Positions 23,376 through 36,899 are shown, counted from the first letter of the stretch. The stretch is 64,000 nucleotides of DNA from Gossypium raimondii (GCF_025698545.1 NC_068569.1:4712001-4776000); one strand, 5' to 3'. A program made the numbers and translations. Notes: generated from the letters alone by a model not told the origin.

Positions 23376-23473
23376 AGCTAATCATCCAATATATACCGTA
23401 CAGTGAGGGAGCGAGGGGGTCACTGCGCACTTAAACCTATGGGTCCCTTAATTATCGTGAACGACTGTAGCTG

Positions 23474-23482
23474 CTTTATATA
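23474..23482 (-). promoter_or_regulatory. TATA box upstream of the possible small gene
   Basis: TATATAAAG on the minus strand, about 100 bp upstream of the ATG at 23375. Its position and match to consensus are the main support for transcription here. Confidence 0.4.
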
Positions 23483-24582
23483 CTTAAATTATTTTCCTTA
23501 CCCTTCACCCTCAAGGTATATATTTGCAAATCGCCTCTATCTTCACCTTAAGTTGCTTTACATGTACTCTTTGCTGCGTCATGATTGAGTCTATTACAAT
23601 TGATCATACTTTATTCACTTCATGATGTTAAGTTATTTTCAGTTTGCATCAATCATTTGTGTTATTAAAATTTATAAGTATGCGTATGAAAAATATCATC
23701 CTTTTCTAATACAAACAAAGCTTACATTAGCTTCTAAATGAAAAGAAAAAGAAAAAGAAGAGATTTCACAAGGATTGAACCTTATGTAGTATATACAAGT
23801 TGCCACTAAATGAGTAGTTTATGGATAATATAATCTTAGACAACATGACTACACTTTTAACTCACATATAAGTTGCCATTAGATCAATAATTTATTGAAA
23901 AAAAAATAAACAATTTTAATTTTAAAAAAGTGATGATAATTCAACTTAACATACTTTGGAGTCCCACCGTTTGGTTAAGTAACTTGTTTGCAAAGTGGTG
24001 ATATTTAGGGTAACAAGATCGAAAAATCGATGTACTCGGTTCAATTTTAAGTTGGTGTTATAATTCGAATCGCACAATTCAATTTAAGTTCAATTTTTCT
24101 ACATTAAACCCATTTCATCTAGATCAAACCGAATTTTATGTTTAAAGCAATAGTTCTAATTGAATAATAAATTGACCATTTCAAACTCTATATAGACTAA
24201 TTCATTTAACCCTATAATTATTATCATTATAATTATGAACAATAACAACTAGATATGATTATATATACTAGAAGATAAAGTTATGGAAATATTTCATAAA
24301 AAGTTATAAAAGTGTAATTTCATATTAGAGTAAGTGAACCATAATTCTAATTTATTAGGAAAATAATTTGTTAAAATTATAATATTTTATTTATAAAAAA
24401 ATTACTTTTCACAATTAATCAATTATATGACATATGTAATCATTCAGTTATAACTAATTTAAAATAACACAAAAACATTAGGTATATTGATGATTTATAT
24501 ATTAACTTTCCTTTTAACAACTTTGAATGATTTATCAACTTAATAGCTTAACTTAAAATGATATTTTAAAGTTTTATTGATG
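23483..24582. other. Intergenic, AT-rich, no gene seen
   Basis: Only AT-rich sequence with short chance frames, ending at the ATTAT target duplication (24583-24587) of the solo LTR. Confidence 0.5.
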
Positions 24583-25989
24583 ATTATTGTCGAAACCATT
24601 TTTATTTAAACGGGGTCAACTTTTATTTAAAAACGAAAATGGAGTAGCCACCAATCTATTTTTATGAGGTGTGATTGGGTCACCTGGAAAAGTAGTTGTT
24701 TTTAATAAACGATTTGATCTTATTAAAAATAACGAATTTGATCCACGAAATTTAGAAAAATGGGTTCGGGAATCGGTTACGTACGAGGAAGGATTAACAC
24801 CCTCGTAACGCCCAAAATTGGTACCTAGTTGATTAATTAATGTCTTAATGTCGAATATTGAAAATTTGAAGAGATCAAAACAATTCCCCTTTTAAAATCC
24901 TTATTGAAATTTATTATTTTGAAAGCTAAATAAAATTTGGCCATCTTACTTTAATGAAGAAATCGAAACCCCGTAAGTTAGGGTACGATTCTTTGAAGTT
25001 CCGATGACAACTCACAAAGTTGTTTTTATTAAAAACTCATCTTGAGATAATAAAATGTCGTGTCCAGTGAGTTAAGATATAACATTTTGAATTTTCGAGA
25101 AAGCTTTTATTTGAAATTTGTGTGATTTTATTGAAAAAGGGATACTCGGCTATTTTGAATTTAACGAGAAAATTGAAGCCCAGTAAGTTAAGGCATAATC
25201 TTCTCGAAAATCTTAAATATCGAGTCTTGTTTTATAAACTTTTGAATAAAATGTAATGTGATTAAATGATAACATACTGACATAAAAAGGATAATTTGTA
25301 AATGAATCATACACTAATGAATAACAAATAATTAATAAACAAATATAAACATGCATGGCAACAATAATTTAATCATACATTATATAAATATCAATATCAA
25401 TATTTTAAAATTAAATGAATTAATAATCAATTTTAAAAGATATACTAAAGGAATCAATGGCAAAAGGAGAAATTATAATCAATAAATTATACGCTCAAAA
25501 TTTTAAAATAAACAATATATATGAGTTAAAACAAATAATATATGTACAATTTAATACAAATAATATCTACAATTTGAAATGAATTGGATAATTTACAATA
25601 AATAATATATAATAAATTTGAAATAATAAAACATATAAAATTTAAAATTTTGATGATAATTCTAGAATAATCATACGTGATAAATCCAAAATAATAGTAT
25701 ATAATAAGTTTAAAAATATTAATGATAAATTTAAAATAATGTTAACAATAAATTTAAAATAATAATATTGATAAATTACAAATAATAAAACATGATAAAT
25801 CTAAAATAATAATATACAATACACTTAGGGTGCGTTTGGTTTGCTGTATTAGATTAGAGGTGTAATAGTAAATCAACTGTTTGGTTGAATGTAATGGAAT
25901 AGAGGCGTAATAGTAATCTTGTGTTTGGTTGAATGGAATAGAGGTGTAATAGCATAGTGGAAAAAACTAAAATGACTAGAATACCCTTA

Positions 25990-27350
25990 GCATAAATTTG
26001 TTTTGGTAAATGATTATTGTTATTGTTATTTAAATTTTAATAAGATTATTATTATCAATAATAAATATTTCAATCATATTTAAACATAATTATTATTAAA
26101 TATATTTTAATTAAAATATATAATTTAATAAAATTCTTAATAATTAGCAGAAATTTGTTTTGGTAAATTATTATTGTTATTATTATTTAAATTTTAATAA
26201 GATTATTAATATCAATAATAAATAATTTAATCATATTTAAACATAATTATTATTAAATATATTATAATTAAAATATATAATTTAATAAAATTCTTAATAA
26301 TTAATATTCTTATATGAATTTACTCAAATCATAATATATGATACTGCAAAATATAAATTAACATAATTATTATTAAATATATTATAATTAAAATATATAA
26401 TTTAATAAAATTCTTAATAATTAATATTCTTATATGAATTTACTCAAATCATAATATATGATACTGCAAAATATAAATTAACATAATTATTATTAAATAT
26501 ATTATAATTAAAATATATAATTTAATAAAATTCTTAATAATTAATATTCTTGTATGAATTTACTCAAATCATAATATATGATACTATAAATGAAAATTTG
26601 AAATAATTAATATTAAATATATTTTAATTAAAATATATGATTTAATAAAATTTAAATTTTAATAAGATTATTAATATCAATAATAAATAATTTAATCATA
26701 TTTAAACATAATTATTATTAAATATATTATAATTAAAATATATAATTTAATAAAATTCTTAATAATTAATATTCTTATATGAATTTACTCAAATCATAAT
26801 ATATGATACTGCAAAATATAAATTAACATAATTATTATTAAATATATTATAATTAAAATATATAATTTAATAAAATTCTTAATAATTAATATTCTTATAT
26901 GAATTTACTCAAATCATAATATATGATACTATAAATGAAAATTTGAAATAATTAATATTAAATATATTTTAATTAAAATATATGATTTAATAAAATTTAA
27001 ATTTTAATAAGATTATTAATATCAATAATAAATAATTTAATCATATTTAAACATAATTATTATTAAATATATTATAATTAAAATATATAATTTAATAAAA
27101 TTCTTAATAATTAATATTCTTATATGAATTTACTCAAATCATAATATATGATACTGTAAAATATAAATTAACATAATTATTATTAAATATATTATAATTA
27201 AAATATATAATTTAATAAAATTCTTAATAATTAATATTCTTATATGAATTTACTCAAATCATAATATATGATACTATAAATGAAAATTTGAAATAATTAA
27301 TATTGAATATATTTTAATTAAAATATATGATTTAATAAAATTTAAAATAA
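25990..27350. repeat. Higher-order AT-rich tandem repeat inside the Harbinger element
   Basis: A 120-bp unit (ATACTGCAAAATATAAATTA as landmark) recurs at 26341 and 26461 with almost no change. A larger 345-bp unit recurs from 26641 to 26986 and ends at 27331 with the same TTTAATAAAATTTAAA landmark, so units of two sizes are nested. An older copy about 158 bp apart is seen at 25993 and 26151 (AAATTTGTTTTGGTAAAT). There is no coding content. Confidence 0.9.
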
Positions 27351-27709
27351 TTATAACTAATAAATTATATTTTATGAATTTGTATAATTTAAAATAATAA
27401 TTATTACATATAATTTAATAATTAATATTAAATTTCATAAAATTCTTGATAATAAATTTTCTTATATGAATTTATACAATTTAAAATAATTAATATTAAA
27501 TATAATTTAATTGTGATATATAATTTCATAAAATTCTTAATAATAAAATGTTCTTATATGAATTTACTAAAATCAATATATAACTTGAGAATTATATTCG
27601 CATAAACATAATTAACTTATATTAAGAAAAGGTTAGATGAAAATGAAATTGTACATCATAATCCATATGTTATATAGTTTTACAACATCAAAAGTTTGAA
27701 CATTGATAT

Positions 27710-28749
27710 TTAATGGTGAGAAAGAAATCTTCTGACCCATTCCAATCGGGCAACAGAAGGTAAACTAAAGAAAACGATCATTTGAGTTAGATGATCAGGA
27801 ATTTTACTCAAAGCATCATACTGCTGATCGTCGGTTAAACCTTCAATTGACCATAAGGCTAAATATAAATTTGAAGCTTTCTCTTCCATCTTTTGATGTT
27901 CTTCTGACTTCTGCTGAACTACCACCTCGGAGGCAATACTCCTACTGATTTGATCGCCAACGGCCTGGATTTTTCCCCCCAACAAAGTGGCAGCCTCATC
28001 AAATGAAGAATATACATTATCACGAGCATCAGATTTCTTCTTTCTCTTGTTTGAAGATGAGGAACCCCTTGGTCTCTATCTCCTCATGGATCTGCAGAAA
28101 CATCCATGTCGTCTAAAGAGACGTCGACCATGATCATAGAATGTGTTTCTCTCTTCATTCATATCTGTAGTACGTTCATCCTCGATGTATTTCTTCAAGA
28201 ACATCAAGAATTTGTTTGAGCGTCTTTCCCATCTTTGATCTCTTGCGTATATGGCGATAAGTTGGTTGTAGTAAGGAAAGAACGATGTCCGAATCGATAG
28301 GCTTCTTTGTGACTCTAAAAAATGAGGAAATCATATTAGTTATAAGTTTTGTAAAAAACAAATAAATACTTGAAATACATTTTACCTTTAGATAGGATTC
28401 CCAAATCGCATCTTCAAAAACAACGAGTGCCTATGTCGTCCCAACCAAAACCATTGTTGTTTTGGCCATTAAGCATGTCGTAGACGACTGACCATTCCCT
28501 TTTTAGGCACCTAATCCGAGATGCAATATTTGGCTTCGCCTTCAACATTGCTCTTGGTAAAGCCTTTTCTAGCATTTTTTCTAGCTCGTTCAAATAACCG
28601 GCCTTGAATCCGGTATCAGTATTAAATGTTCCTACATTGTGCAAATCCACCATGCAAGAAACCAAGGCTGCATCTTTTTCTGGAATCCATTTTCTTTTGC
28701 TTCCTCGAGAAGCTTGAGAAGAAGCATGTGATTGTGGAACACCTGACAT
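27710..28749 (-). pseudogene. Harbinger ORF1, Myb/SANT-like DNA-binding partner, frameshifted
   Basis: Plant Harbinger elements need a Myb/SANT-like protein that helps the transposase enter the nucleus and bind the ends. Exon 1 (28386-28749) starts MSGVPQSHASSQASRGSKRK and contains the Trp-rich helix pattern (KWIPEKDAAL, IASRIRCLKREWSVVYDML, GFGWDD). A one-base shift near 28430 then breaks the frame; the other frame continues VVFEDAIWESYLK to a GTAAAA donor. The second exon begins at 28314 after TTTTTTAG, has an in-frame stop near 28080, then a basic stretch (SSSSNKRKKKSD) and the conserved C-terminal part (27710-27985, GLTDDQQYDALSKIPDHLTQ, ending RRFLSHH). With one frameshift and one stop it is a pseudogene. 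Confidence 0.85.
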
Positions 28750-29074
28750 TATTATCTTAAGAAAAAAAATTAACATTATTTACTGTTTTTAATATCATGA
28801 ATCAAAAGGTGAACAGTTTATAATATTATATCATTAGTTCAATATCATGAATCAAAAGCTTAATACTAAATTTAATGAAATAACACATGCTGAATGAAAA
28901 GATAATTAAATTATAATTCAACAAAGTTTAGTACAATACAGAATTTTAATCAAACACCACCAAAGTTTCATAAACTAGATACATAAAATAACATCAACAA
29001 ATCAATTCAAACTCAATTTGTCCCTAAACCTAACTAATTTCTAGATGCTTACCATTCACGGAACATTTGGTTGG

Positions 29075-30212
29075 CTAGTTCCATCTAACTTTTAATAAAC
29101 CAAAGTATCTTTCAATAACATTACGTGCTGAGGCATGTTTCATATTAAAAAACTCTTGCGGAGAACTTGGCTGATAACCCTGATGCCACTCGTTCAAATG
29201 ATATCGTTGTCCTCTAAAATGTGCAAGAAATCCCTCACAATTTGTGTAGCTAGCATCAACTAGATAATAACAACCTAAAAAATAATTTTTTTAAATGATT
29301 AATTCAGCACAAAAAATTTGATCTTAATGAATAATTCAAAGTCCTCTAACTATCTACTTTACCATTAGGAACTTTTAGTCCATGTGTCCTACTAATGGCA
29401 TCTCGAAGAACACGTCCATCAGCAACTGAACCTTCCCAACCAGGAAGAACGTAAACAAATTGCATATCAGGTGTACAAACACCTAGCATATTTGTTGCTA
29501 TGTCACCTTTTCGCGTTCGATATCTAGGTTTATCAACTGTTGGAACCCTAATCTTGATGTGGGTTCCATCAAGAGCACCTAAGCAATTCTATATCAGATG
29601 ATATAAAACCTTGAGTTAGAATACTAATTTAAATCTAAATCAACTAAATGTTGTACAAACTATATATAAAACTCAGTTCAATACCTTAAACCATTTCCAC
29701 CTTGTGTCAGAAGAATCAGCTGTAATTGGCTCCGCCTTTTTAAATAACACATCTTGTAAGCGTATGACAGCATTTAAAACACTATGAAATGCTCTGCTAA
29801 CAGTTTCCTTGGACCTTCTAAAGTGATGCTTGATAACTCGATTTTTCAGGTGATGGGAGATGATATGTAAAAACATTGCCACTTGCTCATCAACAAGCAT
29901 GTTTCTGGACGACTTCAATCCCCCTAACGATTCTAACATCTCACATAGTTTAAAAAAGGCAGTTATATTCATCCTAACCTGTTCAATACAGGTCTCGTCA
30001 CTAGCATATACAAGCCTTTTCACATAATCCCGTTTTGCATAAAAATCTAAGGTGTAGGACCTAATCATTGGTCTATAAGTATGTAGGCTAAGGCTGGCAC
30101 CCATTCTAAATAAGAACCAAATCGCAATTCTACAGATTTCCAACCATATTGTCAATGCAGCACCAATTCTTTTACGCCTCACACTTTGTGCAATTAAAGG
30201 CAGACGAGCCAT
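29075..30212 (-). CDS. PIF/Harbinger transposase (DDE nuclease), C-terminally short
   Basis: Three exons (29685-30212, 29363-29588, 29075-29274) join in frame to 317 residues with GT-AG borders. Exon 1 holds the helix-rich N-terminal region (EQVAMFLHIISHHLKNRVI, RRSKETVSRAFHSVLNAV). Exon 2 begins NCLGALDGTHIKIRVP, with the first catalytic Asp, and includes PRYRTRKGDIATNMLGVC. Exon 3 has the second Asp in YYLVDASYTNCEGFLA and the Glu in ARNVIERYFGLLK. A stop follows at KVRWN, where family members usually go on for several dozen residues including a CCLLHN block, which I do not see downstream. All three catalytic acids are present, but the missing tail makes activity uncertain. Confidence 0.88.
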
Positions 30213-32792
30213 TACTGCAACATATTAAAATTAGAACTCAGTATCAATCCCCTGAAGTTGCAATTACACATTATCAATATATTTATAAATTATTAAATTT
30301 TTCGTCTTCGTAATTAAAATTTGTAGGTATATGTATAATTGAACTAAAATTAATTGTTGGTATTTGTTAGATTATAACTAAACTCATTATGATTTAATAA
30401 ATTATAAAGCATGTTCAAATTTGTAGCTTTTGCTTTTGGGTTCAAAAATAATTTTCAAAAATAATTCGATTTAGAATGTTGTTTGTTTGGTATTACATAT
30501 GGCTCTAACACTTTTGAGAAGCCATTTATGAAGTAATACTATACTAGGCTTAATAATTATTAATCAAAATTTTTACCAAATTTATTACTAATCATTAAAT
30601 TTAAGGTAAATTGCACCTAAAGGTAATAAAATTGTTAATATATTTAGCTAATGTGTCTCAACATTTCTAAAAACTTAAAAGAGAAACTGTAAAAATAGAC
30701 CTTCAAATTAGTTAACTAACTATTAAATCAACATTATAAATGTTTATTTAAAATTTAATTTTAGACTTTAGAGAAACAAATTATTAAAATAAATCTCGAT
30801 AAGATATCTTTTTCAATTAATAAAATAGCTAATTCATTCAATTTTGTTGAGATATTGTTAATCTTCATAAGATTTTATCAATTTTAATTTTGAGAACATT
30901 TTATCCGTTCTTGTAACAAAAACATGAGTAATTAACATTATACGCATTTGAAAAGGAACGAACTCTTTATGAATAATTATGTCAATTGAGTGTCATTTTA
31001 TAATTTGATAATTTATTTGAAAATAATATTATAATCAATTCAATTAAATAAGAAATTTGAATATTATTGTACATCATAAAAATTTATGTTAGCATTTTAT
31101 CGTTGATGTACCGAATTATATTTTAATTAAAATATGAAGATTTAATCTTAAATTTGGACATTATATAAGAATCGAAATTGGAACTTGATTGATTGTTTGA
31201 GTCTTTAATAATTAATTCAATAATTAAAATAGAGAGCTTATTATATAAAAAAGCCTTGTAAATTAATTCAATAATTATTTGACTCTTTAATAATAACAAC
31301 ATAATTAACCCTATAAAATAATATCAAAACTTGCAAAACTGCAATTAATAATGGCCAAAACAAGCAGGAACCAAAACCTATAAAATAATATCAAAACAGA
31401 CGTAACAATTTCCCCTTTCATCTTCTACTTACTAACAACAACTAAACAATTTCTGAATTGAAAAAAACAGCACTAACAACATTTTCCACTGTAAACTCCT
31501 TCAAACAACAGCAGAGTATCACAAAACTGTCTGAATTTAAATGGCAATTCACAAGTCTGGATCAGTCATTAAGCTAACTTAGAAAATGTAGCCGTAATTG
31601 CTCACTGCCTCAAGTCTGCAGTTAAGCTTATTAACTTTGATTGCAACCAAAATAAACCTAATGGTTCTGTACTACTACCTATGAAATAATAAACATAGCT
31701 TAAACAACATCAATTAACATACTTGCATGCCTTAAAAGTCTTTGGATTACAAAACAAATGAAAAGAGACAACAATCTTCTATGTATCAGATGTAAGATAC
31801 AACCTTAAACCTAACACCATTCCACCTAAGCTAAGCAAACTGGAACAAAATCTAGCCAAAAGAGCAGAGCATTACTAACAACAAAATATAAACAAACCAA
31901 ACAGACCAAGACGCAACAACAACTAAAATTACGCAAAATCTCCATTGTTTGGAATTTGAGCATATTAAGTATGCCAAACAACAACTAAACAATCATAAAG
32001 CTCATTAGCATGCCAAAGAACAAAAACAACAGATCGAAAGCAGTTAAGTAGGAATAGCAAGGGAGAGCAGATTCGTCCCCTCAAGTTTCTCTTCACAAAT
32101 CGCAGAGGAGTTTTACTTGGGGAGGAAAACTAACCTGTAACCAGGGAAATCGGGGAAGAGTTCGATGAACAACAACCTGTAATGAGAAAGGGAAATCGAT
32201 TAACTCCTATAAATAATGCAATACAGGCAAGAACCGAAACAAAGAACCGAAACAAATAATGCAATAAGGCAAGAACCGAAACAAACTATTTAGCCCTAAA
32301 ATTATGTCTTCCAATCGAACATGCAAAACAATCTTTGGAAAAACCTTTGGAAAACTAACCGGGTGAATGCAAAATCGGGCAAGATTGCAATGAAGAAGGT
32401 GTCTGAAATAAGAAAAGGGAAATCGATTTGGGTTAGTGAACAGTTAAAATAAAACAGCAAATCGGTTCCTCCTTCTTGATAAAATGAAGAAAATCAAAGA
32501 AACAAACTCAAATCAATGACGGACTGAGTGGAAGGGAAAAGAACTTACCTTTGCAAGGAGGCGTCGGAGAATCTGAAGGCTGAGGACGAGGGCAAAAAAT
32601 GGAAAAGCAGAGAAGGGGAAAACACAGATTAGGGAATCGGGGATAAGGGGCGTAATAGTTATTACGCAAATAATCTACATAGGGGTATTGGATTACACGC
32701 GGATTGGGATTACAGCGAACCAAACGGTGTAATAGCAGTGGGCCCGCTGCATAGGGGGAATACGCATGCATTCCCTCCAACCAAACGCGTTC
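30213..32792. other. Non-coding right part of the Harbinger element
   Basis: About 2.6 kb between the transposase ATG and the right terminus. AT-rich to 31350, then more mixed, with short repeated AAGAACCGAAACAAA units near 32225-32290. It presumably contains the shared promoter and leader of the transposase gene. No coding sequence is recognised; the open frame at 32508-32780 covers the terminal inverted repeat and is chance. Confidence 0.5.
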
Positions 32793-33847
32793 TTAGATAA
32801 TATTAATGATTAATTTAATAATAGTAAGTATAAACATTCAAATAATATCGATTCAAAATTAAAAAAAACATAATAATCAATACTTAAACAAATAAAACAC
32901 AAGCAAATTAAATCAAACTAGTGATGATTAAATTGAATTTAAAAGCAATTAAAAGGAAAAATTAGAATAAAACCAAACTGAGGGCCAAAAATGGAAAAAA
33001 TAGATAGTATAAAAATAAATTGCAATTGATAATATATGGAAAAAATTTAAAGCAAATAATCAAACAATTTAAAATGGATGATTTATAACACGAGTTTTAA
33101 AAATAAACAACATGTGTGACATAATATTAAAACAAATAAATTATATAATTAATGGAAAAAAAATAAAAGAATGACAAGAATGGTTAAATGAATGAACAAT
33201 ATGTAAATAAGAAAGTTGATGGATAAATAAACAAATAAAAGTAAAAGAATAATTAATGATTAAACAATTAAATAGATAAATAAAAAAAGGTTAAAAAAAC
33301 GCTTAAGTCAGCCTTACTCCCACAATATGAAGATTCAACGAAATTCCTCCACCAAAATCCAACTCAAATGAAAGCAACTTAAAAAGAAACGAAGATGAAC
33401 AAAAAACAAAATAAGAACAAGCCACAGAAAATAAGAATGCAAGAGAAGGAGAAATTTGAGTGAATGCTCTTAAGAATTATTATTGCTCCAAACTCCAGTG
33501 TTTTACAATGAAGGGAGAGGCCTCTATTTATAGTTGAGCCTCCCCAAATCCAACGGTATAGATCAATTACATCAACGGCTAAGATTAAAGGGTATCTACA
33601 AATTAAATCTCTAAGATTACAAAATCTTATCTTCTAAGATTGCATATCATATCTAAGATTGCATATCCTTAAAGATTATATTTCCATATGTATCAAGCTT
33701 TTAGATGGATCTTTAACCTTTTCAAGTAATGGGTCATTCCGATCGGGCCAAATGATATAATTTTGGACTGGACTTGGACTTTGTTTTATTATTTTGAGTT
33801 TATTATTTTTTTGTGAGCCCGGGGCTAAATTGGCCTATTACAATTAT

Positions 33848-36648
33848 GATATTAATTTATTTATTTAATTCACTTTATAAATGTAAATGAATTTAGAGAA
33901 CGTATAATAATTATTGTGAAAAAAAAATCAAGACTTATAATATTAATTCTTTTTAAGCCCAAAACAATGTGATATTATTTTTTTTTTACAAAACTTAAAT
34001 TTAGTAAAAACTGCTGAACTGAATCGAAATTACCAGTTTCGAATATCTCAAATTTTATTTTAAATCAAAAAAAATTCAAATTAATTTTTGTCCAAAAATT
34101 GAACCAAACTGAATACACCCTCATGATATCCTGGATCTCATTCGCTTTAGCTTGTTTTTGTCCCCTTCTTCTTTGAATGGTACAATAATGCGGTCATAAA
34201 CATTTTGCTTTTCTTTTCTTTCCTGTACAGAAATCTGCCTTAGACCCCGCTTCAAGTCACACCCAAAATTTGGGTTGTTTATGTACATTTTCTTTTTTCT
34301 TCATCAAGTTTATCTCAAAGTGGTATTCATGTTGTAATAAATGTCGATAATAGTGGTAGAACGATCGCAAAGCAATAAGAAAAATAATAAATAAGAACAT
34401 ACAGATTTTATATGAAAACCCTTTTGATGAAAAATTACAATTCACTAATATTAAAAAACGAATGATACAAAAATAGTTTTGACTACATCTATTTAAGAGT
34501 TAAAAACCCTATTCTAATCAAAGTCAAATAGAAGAGGAGTTTCTCCCCCACAAATCCTCTCATTTTACTGCCAACAAATAACAGAATTCAAGTCACATCA
34601 TCTCTAACAATACAAACACCTAAAACCTCCGTCAATTTAACCATATTCTCACCCTAATTTTTTTTTATTGTGGAATAAATATATAATACATGTTCCAACA
34701 AAACACTTGTAATGATTAGTCTTCTATTTAATCATATCATTACATAAAAAAAAATGCTCTCCCTATCTACACTTGTCTGCAACTATTTTGATGCTTTGTG
34801 TTTTTTTTTTAAGCACTTAATCAGTAGTTATTCGTTTCTTTTCGCCCTAAGCCACTTGAGCATGAAAAAATGCGCCCTAGCTTTTTCTTATTCTTGATTG
34901 AATTTGATGGTGTCACCTTTCTTTTGGACAACTTTGTAATATAATCAGATTCCACTTTTGTACTTAATCCCTTTCTCCCTTTATTAACCATAATCTTTGT
35001 TATCTTTAAAATAATACTATTCCCAATCGTAATTAGTGGCTAGCTGTACCACCATTTTTAAAAGGTCAATGCCAATGTACCACCAAAATACTACTGTATA
35101 TATACATCATGTTATACATCACATGATAAGCATGGATTTACTCCTAACACTATACACACTTATATAAAGACTGTAATATATATATATATCATATTAAAGA
35201 TCACATGAATAAGCATGGAATTACTCCTAACACTATATACACATATACACAGACTGTATCCAGATCATTTGTTTACAGGTGATATATGTCGCCATTGATG
35301 CACAAAAAATCTGCAGATTTTGGTGTAAAAAAGTTGCAGAATCATGATTATTTGTGAAAGATGCGTTGCTATCCCATTGAGATAATCAGTTTTAGGTAAC
35401 CAAATTCAAGCTACTATTATAGATTGGTAGCTTACCGAATTCAGTTAATCAGGACATTATTTTTCCTTGTACATCGTATATAACTAAGCATCTTGGCTAT
35501 TGTTGAAATTCTTTTTCCCTTTGCCACAAAATATAGGGCAGCTAAGAGTGATAAGCTGAATATATTAGTTCCCAATGTAGAAATTCATATCATCATCATC
35601 AACTGCTTTCTAAGGTTCTGATGCTTAAACTAATCACATCCCATTTTGGTGTCTTAAAGTAATTAGCAAGATAAGAAATGATGGTAAGATGGTACTAATG
35701 AAGTACTCATTAAAACAAAGAGGGGGAGGAACAGTATTATATCATATCTCATTATATCTTAGGAATTTTCTTTTATGACGTTAAATATATTTTATTAAAT
35801 TAGACAATGGTTAAAGTAGTGGATAGGGCACTTTGTACTGGGCCATATGCATTAATTCATCACTTCAATCAAAGGTTAGCGTCCAAACTAATCTATGAAA
35901 CTTAAGACTTTTGGCTCGGTGTTGGAATCTTTTGTCACAACACAATATGGAGGAAAAATGAATAAATTAAAAGGGTCGAACATGGGTTGCCTTTCGCTGC
36001 CTGCAGCCTACCCACTTGAATGGGATCTATGGCGTAGTTTCGCCAAGCTCCCACATATATTTGTAATATCCCTTTCTTTTATGCATATTTGGGGTGTGCC
36101 CTCTAGTTTTTTTATTTTATAAGTCAAAACATGATTTTTGATAGGTTAATTCCCAATACTGTAACCAAATAGAAAAGGAAGCTATATACAGAGATGTATG
36201 TGTTGCTTTCATGGCAGGTTCATGTGAAGTTAAAAAGATTTGACTTTATGGCATGGAGATCGAATCTCTTGGAAGGGAAATGACGTAGGAATTGTGCATT
36301 CTTCACCTCTTAGCATATTTCTTTATTCTTTTGTCACACAGATTTCTTAAATTTAGTTTTGGTTTGACATGTGTATAGGCATGAAGCACTGGATTCTTTA
36401 CTCATCACCTGTTGCTGCTTAGTCTCTATAACAATATGCTTTTATCTCGTTTTCTCTATTTATTTCTGACAATATATATAATGGTAGGCCACTTCAAGTT
36501 TATGTTTATTGTTTCGACACGTCTTCCATGCATCCAACACACAACCTGGAACCTTATAACTACAGTATTCTTAGTGATGCAGCTTGCCATTGCCTTGAGG
36601 CCCATTTCTTGGTCTAAAAAACAACTGCAATAGCAGAAGCCCATTATC
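33848..36648. other. Intergenic, AT-rich, between the solo LTR and duplication block 1
   Basis: No gene seen. It includes the local repeat at 35118-35259 and runs of T and A. Open frames at 34257-34445, 35895-36122 and 36412-36633 have no recognisable domain. The last part runs into the left limit of the segmental duplication at about 36649. Confidence 0.5.
35118..35259. repeat. Local direct repeat with an AT microsatellite
   Basis: Two copies of about 62-65 bp begin at 35118 and 35199. They share ATCACATGATAAGCATGGAT-like sequence and TTACTCCTAACACTATA, and are separated by an ATATATATAT run. Confidence 0.8.
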
Positions 36649-36899
36649 GAAGCCATTTTGGATCCCTAACGTAGCCCAAAATTTAGACCCAAATTTATCA
36701 CTAAAAAACTGGTTCATCAAGGCGTACTTTAGGGTCCCCCAGTCATACCCAAACCTAACCCTGAAAATACTTTTTAATTTTAGGCTGAAAAAAATGAGCC
36801 ACATATTCTACCCTACCTGCCGTTACGGTACACGCCATGTGTACTTCCCCTGTCGTGCGTGCCTGAGTTTTGTCAGACTATTTACTTTCTTCTGCTCTA

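Larger units (their letters stand above)
25828..32792 (-). mobile_element. PIF/Harbinger DNA transposon with both ORFs
   Basis: The termini are GGGTGCGTTTGGTT at 25828 and the inverse AACCAAACGCGTTC ending at 32792, flanked by TTA (25825-25827 and 32793-32795). Sub-terminal similarity (GTAATAG-type motifs near 25862 and 32725) supports the ends. Inside are the two genes that define the superfamily, both on the minus strand: a DDE transposase (29075-30212) and a Myb/SANT-like protein (27710-28749). An AT-rich tandem repeat block fills 25990-27350. The element lies inside the solo LTR 24588-33842, so it is the younger insertion. Both genes carry damage or truncation, so self-mobility is doubtful. 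Confidence 0.92.
24588..33842 (+). mobile_element. Long solo LTR interrupted by a nested PIF/Harbinger element
   Basis: The sequence starts TGTCGAAACC at 24588 and ends CCTATTACA at 33842, with target duplication ATTAT on both sides (24583-24587 and 33843-33847). Without the 6,968 bp of nested element plus one TTA copy it is about 2.3 kb. It contains no gag or pol and no second terminal copy, so it reads as one LTR left by recombination between the two LTRs. A TATA box (CTCTATTTATAG, about 33522-33533) followed by some 310 bp to the CA end gives U3-R-U5 order on the plus strand. Long LTRs of this kind are typical of Ty3/Gypsy elements; the superfamily is inferred from style only. Confidence 0.75.

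Noticed and set aside
25990-27350. AT-rich array considered as centromeric satellite
   Set aside because: Only two to three copies, fully enclosed by the termini of a DNA transposon and not part of a long array.
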